Source: Bauldia sp.
GTDB lineage: Bacteria; Pseudomonadota; Alphaproteobacteria; Rhizobiales; Kaistiaceae
Reading direction: 5' to 3'
NCBI GenBank assembly: GCA_020442095.1
Contig: JAGRKY010000131.1
Span: 260-11,475 of the forward strand
DNA: 11,216 nucleotides
Made by a program: the position numbers and the translations under genes. Within the stretch, counting starts at the first letter, position 1; every line of letters begins with the position of its first letter. Shown one piece after another: positions 6,691 to 11,216 of the stretch. The notes under the pieces were generated by a model. That model did no database searches. It had not been told where the DNA came from and saw nothing but the letters and a program-made list of their open reading frames with translations.

Positions 6691-6721
6691 CCGACGCCCC
6701 GACAGATCAAAGGAGATAGAG

Positions 6722-6883
6722 ATGAGCATCACGACCCAGATCCCGATGGACGCCATCGAAGCCGCTTTCCGCACCACGAAGCCCGCCCGGGCCACCGACG
6801 AACGGACCGATGCGATGCGGCGCCTGCCCTTCGCCGATGCCGCCTGGCCGGTCTGGCGGTCCGCGACCGCGCGCAGCCGCTGA
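6722..6883 (+). CDS. Small hypothetical protein (53 residues)
   Basis: I do not recognise this protein. The ATG at 6722 has a strong AGGAG (6711-6715) six bases upstream, much better than those of several larger genes here. The product starts MSITTQIPMDAIEAAFRTTKP, is soluble in appearance, has two tryptophans in AWPVW (41-45) and ends in a basic tail (SATARSR). There is no signal peptide or membrane segment. It is transcribed away from the broken TPR regulator across a gap with GCAATC repeats. A 73-base gap with a strong hairpin separates it from ybdK. It could be a real small protein or a leader ORF for ybdK. Confidence 0.5.
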   Translation: MSITTQIPMDAIEAAFRTTKPARATDERTDAMRRLPFADAAWPVWRSATARSR

Positions 6884-6918
6884 GGCAAATCCGGCGCGTG
6901 CGGTCGCCATCCAAATCC

Positions 6919-6959
6919 CATTGGCGCGACGGGTGTTTTCTGACACCCTCGCGCCAATG
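6919..6959 (+). promoter_or_regulatory. Strong hairpin enclosing the ybdK start codon
   Basis: CATTGGCGCGA (6919-6929) pairs with TCGCGCCAATG (6949-6959), and GGGTGT (6931-6936) pairs with ACACCC (6943-6948). C6930 is bulged and TTTCTG forms the loop. That is 17 base pairs with one bulge. The last three bases of the right arm are the ATG of ybdK. The whole region where a ribosome binding site would lie is inside the stem. No T-run follows, so this looks like translational control rather than a terminator. The function is inferred. Confidence 0.65.
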
Positions 6960-8099
6960 ACGACGCCAGAGCCCTCCTTCACCCTCGGCATCGAGGAGGA
7001 ATATCTCCTCGTCGACCGGGAAACGCGTGATCTCGCGGCCGACCCGCCGGCGGCGCTCGTCGCCGATCTCGAGGCCGTCCTCGGTTCCCAGGTAACGTCC
7101 GAATTCCTGCGCTGCCAGGTCGAGATCGGCACCTCGGTCTGCAACACCCTGGGCGAGGCGCGGGCCGAACTTGCCCGGTTGCGCGCGGCGGTGGCGGGCT
7201 GCGCGGAGCGCCACGGGCTCGGGCTGATCGCCGCCTCGACCCATCCCTTCGCCGAATGGAGCGCCCAGCGTAACACCGACAAGGAACGCTACAACACGCT
7301 CGCCAGGGACCTGCAGGTGGTGGCGCGGCGTCTCCTGATCAGCGGCATGCACGTCCATGTCTGCATCGAGGACGAGCCGCTCCGCTTCGACCTGTTCAAC
7401 CAGCTTCCCTATTTCCTGCCGCACCTGCTCGCGCTCTCTACCTCCTCGCCCTTCTGGCGCGGCGCCGATACCGGGCTCCACTCCTATCGGCTGGCGGTGT
7501 GGAACGAGGTGCCGCGCACCGGGCTGCCGCCGAATTTCGTTGGGCCCGACGAGTTCCACCGCACGGTCGAGACGCTGATCGCGGTCGGCGAGATCGAGGA
7601 CGCGACCAAGATCTGGTGGGACCTCAGGCCATCGGCCCGCTTCCCGACGCTGGAGATGCGGATCACCGACGTCTGCACCCGGCTCGACGACACGATCACC
7701 ATCGCCGCGCTCTATCGCTGCATCACCCGGATGCTCTACAGGCTGAGGCGGAACAACCAGCGCTGGCGGAGCTATTCGGCTTTCCTCATCAACGAAAACC
7801 GCTGGCTGGCCCAGCGCTTCGGGACGACCCGATCGCTGATCGACTTCGGCAAGGGCGAAGCGGTTCCGGTCGTCGAGCTGATCGCCGAGATGGTCGAGCT
7901 GGTCCGCGAGGACGCGGAATATTTCGGCTGTGTCGCCGAGGTCGAACGCGCCCTCGTGATCGCCGCGGAGGGAACTTCCGCCGACCGCCAGATGCGCCTA
8001 TACGACCGGGCGATCGCCACCGGCGCGACGGCCGAGGAGGCATTGAAGGGCGTCGTCGACCACCTCATTGAAGAAACTCTCGCGGGCTGCGACGCCTGA
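6957..8099 (+). CDS. ybdK: YbdK-type carboxylate-amine ligase (GCS2 superfamily)
   Basis: The protein has 380 residues (E. coli YbdK has 372) and belongs to the glutamate-cysteine ligase type 2 family. These enzymes use ATP to join a carboxylate to an amine; YbdK shows weak gamma-glutamylcysteine ligase activity. Motifs are FTLGIEEEYLLVD (8-20), CQVEIGTSVC (53-62), AASTHPFAEW (92-101), GMHVHV (130-135), WWDLRPSARFPTLEMRITD (220-238) and ENRWLAQRFG (280-289). The Glu residues of 13-15 and His132/His134 are likely in the ATP/metal site. The start at 6957 fits the family length. It lacks a visible ribosome binding site and is buried in the 6919-6959 hairpin. nudK follows after 46 bases and a hydrolase overlaps nudK, so the three look like an operon. 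The physiological substrate is unknown. Confidence 0.92.
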   Translation: MTTPEPSFTLGIEEEYLLVDRETRDLAADPPAALVADLEAVLGSQVTSEFLRCQVEIGTSVCNTLGEARAELARLRAAVAGCAERHGLGLIAASTHPFAEWSAQRNTDKERYNTLARDLQVVARRLLISGMHVHVCIEDEPLRFDLFNQLPYFLPHLLALSTSSPFWRGADTGLHSYRLAVWNEVPRTGLPPNFVGPDEFHRTVETLIAVGEIEDATKIWWDLRPSARFPTLEMRITDVCTRLDDTITIAALYRCITRMLYRLRRNNQRWRSYSAFLINENRWLAQRFGTTRSLIDFGKGEAVPVVELIAEMVELVREDAEYFGCVAEVERALVIAAEGTSADRQMRLYDRAIATGATAEEALKGVVDHLIEETLAGCDA

Positions 8100-8145
8100 T
8101 CGCCGCCCCCACTCCACGACCTTTCGCATCTGGGATCGCCGAACG

Positions 8146-8775
8146 ATGACCGAAGAAACACGCGACGGCTCGTCCGTTCGCGTCCTCAAGTCCGAGCTGC
8201 TTGCCGACGACTGGGCGAAGCTGACCAAATACAGCATCGACTACCGCCGCCGCGACGGAACGCATGAGACGCTGATACGCCAGGTCTACGACCGCGGGCA
8301 CGGAGCGGCGATCCTGCCCTACGATCCGGAGCGCGGCACGGTGCTCCTTGTCCGCCAGTTTCGCATGCCGGTCTATCTCGACGACGGCAGCGGCTGGCTG
8401 ATCGAGACATGCGCCGGCCTGCTTGACGAGCTCGACCCCGAACCCGCGATCAGGAACGAGGTGGTCGAGGAACTCGGGTACGAACTCGGCGAGATCACCC
8501 GCGTCTTCGACACCTTCATGAGCCCGGGCAGCGTCAGCGAGCGGCTCGCCCTCTTCGTTGCCCGCTATTCGCCCGCCGACCGCATCTCCGCCGGGGGCGG
8601 CGCGGAAGACGAGGGCGAGGACATCGAGGTGCTGGAGCCGAGCCTCGACGAGGCGCTCGCGATGGTCGCCAGCGGTGCGATCCGGGATGCGAAGACCATC
8701 ATCCTGCTCCAGTATCTGAAGCTGAATGGACTGCCGGCCAGGGCCGCACGCCCGGCGGCAGGAGACGCGCCATGA
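8146..8775 (+). CDS. nudK: NudK-type Nudix hydrolase (GDP-mannose pyrophosphatase family)
   Basis: The protein has 209 residues; E. coli NudK/YffH has 191. The Nudix box at 91-112 (GLLDELD...NEVVEELGY) has the slightly shortened spacing of NudK, with Glu108 and Glu109 as the core metal ligands. Other NudK hallmarks follow: FDTFMSPGSVSERLALFVA (121-139) and SAGGGAEDEGEDIEVLE (148-164). NudK cleaves GDP-mannose to GMP and mannose-1-phosphate; other sugar nucleotides such as ADP-ribose are possible. The ATG at 8146 has only a weak GGGA (8132-8135). The coding region ends in a Pro/Ala-rich tail and overlaps the next start by four bases (ATGA), implying translational coupling. Confidence 0.88.
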   Translation: MTEETRDGSSVRVLKSELLADDWAKLTKYSIDYRRRDGTHETLIRQVYDRGHGAAILPYDPERGTVLLVRQFRMPVYLDDGSGWLIETCAGLLDELDPEPAIRNEVVEELGYELGEITRVFDTFMSPGSVSERLALFVARYSPADRISAGGGAEDEGEDIEVLEPSLDEALAMVASGAIRDAKTIILLQYLKLNGLPARAARPAAGDAP

Positions 8776-9419
8776 CTGGCCAGCCAAGTCCGCACAAGGG
8801 ACAGCCCGTCCTCCATACCGGCGCCGACCTCGACACGGCGACGGCCGCGGTGATCATGCTGCACGGACGCGGGGCGAATGCCGCCGATATCCTCGGCCTT
8901 GCCGAAAGCTTCGACCGTCCGGGACTGGCCTATCTCGCCCCGGAGGCCGCGGGCCATACCTGGTATCCGCTGTCCTTCCTCGCGCCGACGGTGCGTAACC
9001 AGCCGTTCCTCGCGTCGGCCCTCGAGGTAATCGCCGATCTCGTCGGCTTCCTGATCACCAAGGATATCCTGCCGGAGCGGACCGCCCTTGTCGGCTTCTC
9101 GCAGGGCGCCTGCCTTTCTCTCGAATTCGCCGCCCGCCATCCCGACCGCTATGGCGCGGTCGGGGCGTTCACCGGCGGCCTGATCGGTGAATCGATCGAC
9201 CCGTCCGACTATCACGGATCGCTGGAAGGCACGCCGGTCTTCATCGGTTCAAGCGATGTCGACCCGCATGTGCCGCTGCCGAGGGTCAGGGAAAGCTCGG
9301 CCATCATGGCGAAGCTTGGCGGCGAGGTGACCGAGAAGGTCTATCCCGGCATGGCGCACACCATCAACGAGGACGAAATCGAGCATGTCAGGGCGCTGCT
9401 CGACCGGATGGCCGGTTAA
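8772..9419 (+). CDS. Alpha/beta hydrolase, carboxylesterase/phospholipase family
   Basis: The protein has 215 residues, typical of the small YpfH/carboxylesterase-2 type. Landmarks are VIMLHGRGANAADI (27-40), the oxyanion and turn region, the nucleophile elbow VGFSQGACLSLEFA (107-120) with Ser110, GSSDVDPHVPLPRV (159-172) with probable catalytic Asp164, and YPGMAHTINEDEI (191-203) with His196. The triad is complete. There is no signal peptide, so it acts in the cytosol on small esters, lysophospholipids or related substrates; the substrate is not readable from the sequence. AGGAG (8760-8764) is seven bases before the ATG, which overlaps the nudK stop. Confidence 0.9.
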   Translation: MTGQPSPHKGQPVLHTGADLDTATAAVIMLHGRGANAADILGLAESFDRPGLAYLAPEAAGHTWYPLSFLAPTVRNQPFLASALEVIADLVGFLITKDILPERTALVGFSQGACLSLEFAARHPDRYGAVGAFTGGLIGESIDPSDYHGSLEGTPVFIGSSDVDPHVPLPRVRESSAIMAKLGGEVTEKVYPGMAHTINEDEIEHVRALLDRMAG

Positions 9420-9434
9420 ATCGCGTTTCCGTCC

Positions 9435-9450
9435 TGTGACATGCGTCACA
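9435..9450. promoter_or_regulatory. CRP-like palindrome TGTGA-N6-TCACA
   Basis: TGTGACATGCGTCACA is a perfect inverted repeat and matches the E. coli CRP core exactly. It lies 16 bases after the hydrolase stop and about 230 bases before the DUF2865 start. Another TGTCACA half-site lies at 9520-9526. Alphaproteobacteria carry several CRP/FNR-family regulators with differing sites, so which protein binds is unknown. Confidence 0.45.
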
Positions 9451-9539
9451 CCGGCCGCCGGGGGCATCGGATAATCTCTTTGAAAAGAGGTGCGGCACCG
9501 GCGCAACAGGTCGCGACAATGTCACACTTTGGTGGTGTA

Positions 9540-9631
9540 TGGCATTTGATTCTACAGGCGAAATGCCAGACAAAGCGGGCCGCGATGTGCTACCGGGTAA
9601 CCGGGAATAAACCTGTCTCTGGCATCAGAGA
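9540..9631 (+). promoter_or_regulatory. Leader region with mutually exclusive hairpins
   Basis: TGGCATTT (9540-9547) can pair with AAATGCCA (9561-9568). ATGCCAGA (9563-9570) can instead pair with TCTGGCAT (9618-9625), enclosing a CCGG-GTAA-CCGG tetraloop hairpin. TCTCTG (9616-9621) can also pair with CAGAGA (9626-9631). A further TGGCAT is at 9634-9639. Stems sharing a strand are the layout of attenuators and riboswitches, but it matches no known class I can name and no T-run is present. It precedes the DUF2865 gene by about 50 bases. Confidence 0.35.
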
Positions 9632-9682
9632 GTTGGCATCGCCGGATTGCATGAGCGTAGTGACAGGCGAGAATCGCGGACG

Positions 9683-10786
9683 ATGACGGCGCGCATTTCA
9701 GGTATGGTCAGGTCTCGGGCGCTGCTGCTCGCCCTGGTTGCTGCGGCGACCCTGGCGATGGAGCTGCCGGCGAGCGCCGAGTCGAGCTACTGCGCGCGCC
9801 TCCAGGCGGACTATCTGTCGGCGGTCCGCGCGGGTGGAGGGTCGGTGACCACCACGCGGAGCGGGGGTGGGGATGTCAGTCGGATCCAGCGACAGCTCGC
9901 AGCCGCCGAGGCGGAAGCCAGGAACAAGAATTGCCGCGGGCTCGGGCTTTTCAGGAAGCCCCACAAGAGCTGCCCATCGGTCCTGAGCAAGGTCAACCGG
10001 TTGCGCCAGCAGCTCAACCAGGCGGGCGGCAGGACGGTCGTCGTGCGCCGCCAGTCGGGCGATCGCGACAGGATCTATTCGCAGCTTCGCCGGAACGGCT
10101 GCCGGGTCCCCTCGCTCGGCGATACAGCCAGCAGCGGATACCGGACGCTCTGCGTGCGGACCTGCGACGGCTATTATTTCCCGGTCAGCTTCAGCTCGAG
10201 CCGTTCGCGCTTCAACACCGACGAGACCGTCTGCAAGGCGATGTATGGCGGTGCCGACGCGGAGCTCTACTATCATTCCAACGGTCGGAGCGCGGAAGAA
10301 GCCGTTTCCTATCGCGGCAACCAGCGCCTCGAATCCCAGCCCTACGGCTTCGCCTATCGTGAGACCTTCAACCCGGCCTGCCAGGCCGAGCTGAAGCGCG
10401 GTCTCGCCAATCTCACCGAGGCATTTGCCGATCGGGTCGCCGCCGCCAAGGGCAAGACCCCGACCGCCCAGGGCACTCCGGCGCCGCTCCTGCTGCCGCG
10501 GCCGGTGGCGCGTATCAATGCCACGGTCGACCCGGAGACGCGCGCGAACCTCGCCGGCCATTTCAAGGTCGGGCCGGTGACCCCGGATGATGCGGAAGAG
10601 GTCGCGGTCGCCACGACGACGATCCGCCGGCTCGGTCCCGACTATTATTACATGGCGCCGCCGAAGATCGAGGCTCTCTACGAACCGCCGGATCTCGGTC
10701 CGGAATTCAGCCTGATCAGCTCGGCCCATGCCGCCGAGTCGCAGCCCAAGATCGACGGTCCCACCGGTCAAACGACCGTTCAGTAG
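9683..10786 (+). CDS. DUF2865 domain envelope protein
   Basis: The protein has 367 residues. A signal peptide (about 1-32, hydrophobic RALLLALVAAATLAM, cleavage near PASA-ES) sends it to the periplasm. A Cys-containing, coiled-coil-like segment (about 65-115) precedes the conserved core, TLCVRTCDGYYFPVSFSSS (155-173), DETVCKAMYGGADAELYYH (180-198) and YGFAYRETFNPAC (221-233). That core marks the alphaproteobacterial DUF2865 family of unknown function. Many cysteines suggest disulfides. The C-terminal third is Pro/Ala-rich and probably disordered. The ATG at 9683 was chosen because the signal peptide follows it directly; its ribosome binding site is weak, and a TTG 36 bases upstream in frame adds only charged residues. 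An envelope protein gene follows after 53 bases, possibly in the same operon. Confidence 0.88.
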   Translation: MTARISGMVRSRALLLALVAAATLAMELPASAESSYCARLQADYLSAVRAGGGSVTTTRSGGGDVSRIQRQLAAAEAEARNKNCRGLGLFRKPHKSCPSVLSKVNRLRQQLNQAGGRTVVVRRQSGDRDRIYSQLRRNGCRVPSLGDTASSGYRTLCVRTCDGYYFPVSFSSSRSRFNTDETVCKAMYGGADAELYYHSNGRSAEEAVSYRGNQRLESQPYGFAYRETFNPACQAELKRGLANLTEAFADRVAAAKGKTPTAQGTPAPLLLPRPVARINATVDPETRANLAGHFKVGPVTPDDAEEVAVATTTIRRLGPDYYYMAPPKIEALYEPPDLGPEFSLISSAHAAESQPKIDGPTGQTTVQ

Positions 10787-10839
10787 CCGGATAGCCGGCG
10801 AGGCGGGACCTTTGCCGGATTGGAGGGAGGGTCCGACCG

Positions 10840-11216
10840 ATGACGCTTGCCTGTTCGCCTCGTCCCTGGACGGCCGTGGCACTTGCCGCAGCCGGCATTC
10901 TCGCGATGGCCGGCGGCGCGCTGGCCGCCGGGGCGGTCAACGTCGAAATCGTGTCGATCCAGCGCTCGACCGACAATTACGCAATCGACGTCCAGTATCC
11001 GCGCACCGGTGTGGCTTCCGCCGACGAGCCGATGGCGAAATGGGCCAAGAAGCTGGTCGACGAATTCATCGAGCAGGCGGACGAAGACTTCGCCTCCTTC
11101 GGCGACGATCCCAACCGGCCGGCCTGGACCTATTCGCTCGACCTGAGTTTCGGCGTCGAGCGGAATGACGGGAAGGTGCTGGCGGTCAACTTCGACGAGG
11201 GCATCTTCACCGGCGG
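10840..11216 (+). CDS. DUF4163/DUF3298 (PdaC/RsiV-like) exported protein, N-terminal part
   Basis: The first 125 residues are visible and the gene runs off the window. A signal peptide covers about 1-31 (WTAVALAAAGILAMAGGALA, cleavage after an Ala). The mature part, VEIVSIQRSTDNYAIDVQYP (35-54), then RTGVASADEPMAKWAKKLVD (55-74), and the last visible residues GIFTGG are the usual start of DUF4163 proteins. In these, a DUF3298 domain with a GGAH motif normally follows. Relatives include periplasmic lipoproteins, PdaC-type domains and sigma-factor ligand sensors. GGAGGGAGGG (10822-10831) lies eight bases before the ATG. It probably shares a transcript with the DUF2865 gene, with a 53-base gap. 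The exact role is unknown. Confidence 0.82.
   Translation, partial: MTLACSPRPWTAVALAAAGILAMAGGALAAGAVNVEIVSIQRSTDNYAIDVQYPRTGVASADEPMAKWAKKLVDEFIEQADEDFASFGDDPNRPAWTYSLDLSFGVERNDGKVLAVNFDEGIFTG

Noticed and set aside
9469..9489. CTCTTT/AAAGAG hairpin as a terminator for the hydrolase operon
   Set aside because: The stem is short and AT-rich and no T-run follows.
9698..10882. Long minus-strand open frame opposite the DUF2865 gene
   Set aside because: It is antisense to a recognised family with a signal peptide; the composition is Arg/Gly/Ala-rich without motifs.

Overview
The window is high-GC chromosomal DNA with the gene content and intergenic repeats of an alphaproteobacterium, most likely of the Hyphomicrobiales (Rhizobiales). 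The signs are a DUF2865 protein, a TolB-like/TPR winged-helix regulator, a RutR-type regulator with its operator, and a long palindromic repeat whose arms contain CCTTCGAGG and CCTCAGGATGG. No tRNA, rRNA, CRISPR array, transposase or integrase was seen.

Left part (1-1550): the first 149 residues of a class III omega-aminotransferase of the beta-alanine:pyruvate type run leftward. After a 453-bp gap comes rutR, running rightward. The gap holds a near-perfect RutR operator (544-559) and a 9-bp-arm palindrome (479-498), both upstream of the aminotransferase. It also holds a long inverted repeat (729-870) just ahead of rutR. The likely reading is control of pyrimidine or beta-alanine catabolism by RutR.

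Accessory pocket (about 1551-3211): a visibly AT-richer gene for a Schlafen AlbA_2-domain protein lies on the minus strand. On its far side is a 56-bp degenerate copy of an internal piece of rutR, then a deleted and frame-broken HigA antitoxin relic. This looks like an insertion/decay spot next to rutR.

Middle (3212-4894): a membrane-anchored staphylococcal-nuclease-like protein is followed by a 75-residue tautomerase and an exported cupin. The last two are probably co-transcribed. A long hairpin separates the cupin from the convergent gene.

Regulator region (4894-6883): a winged-helix/TolB-like/TPR regulator on the minus strand is broken by a one-base deletion near 5761/5762. Its upstream gap carries repeated GCAATC motifs and faces a 53-codon ORF with a strong ribosome binding site.

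Right part (6957-11216): a ybdK-type carboxylate-amine ligase, a NudK-type Nudix hydrolase and a carboxylesterase-like alpha/beta hydrolase form an apparent operon. The ybdK start codon lies inside a 17-bp hairpin. A 263-bp gap with a perfect TGTGA-N6-TCACA site and mutually exclusive hairpins follows. Then come two envelope proteins, DUF2865 and a DUF4163/DUF3298 (PdaC-like) protein cut by the window edge.

I see no convincing complete new system. The strongest leads are the AlbA_2 pocket beside rutR, the start-codon hairpin of ybdK and the RutR operator. GC comparisons are by eye, and family names come from recognition of motifs, not from searches.
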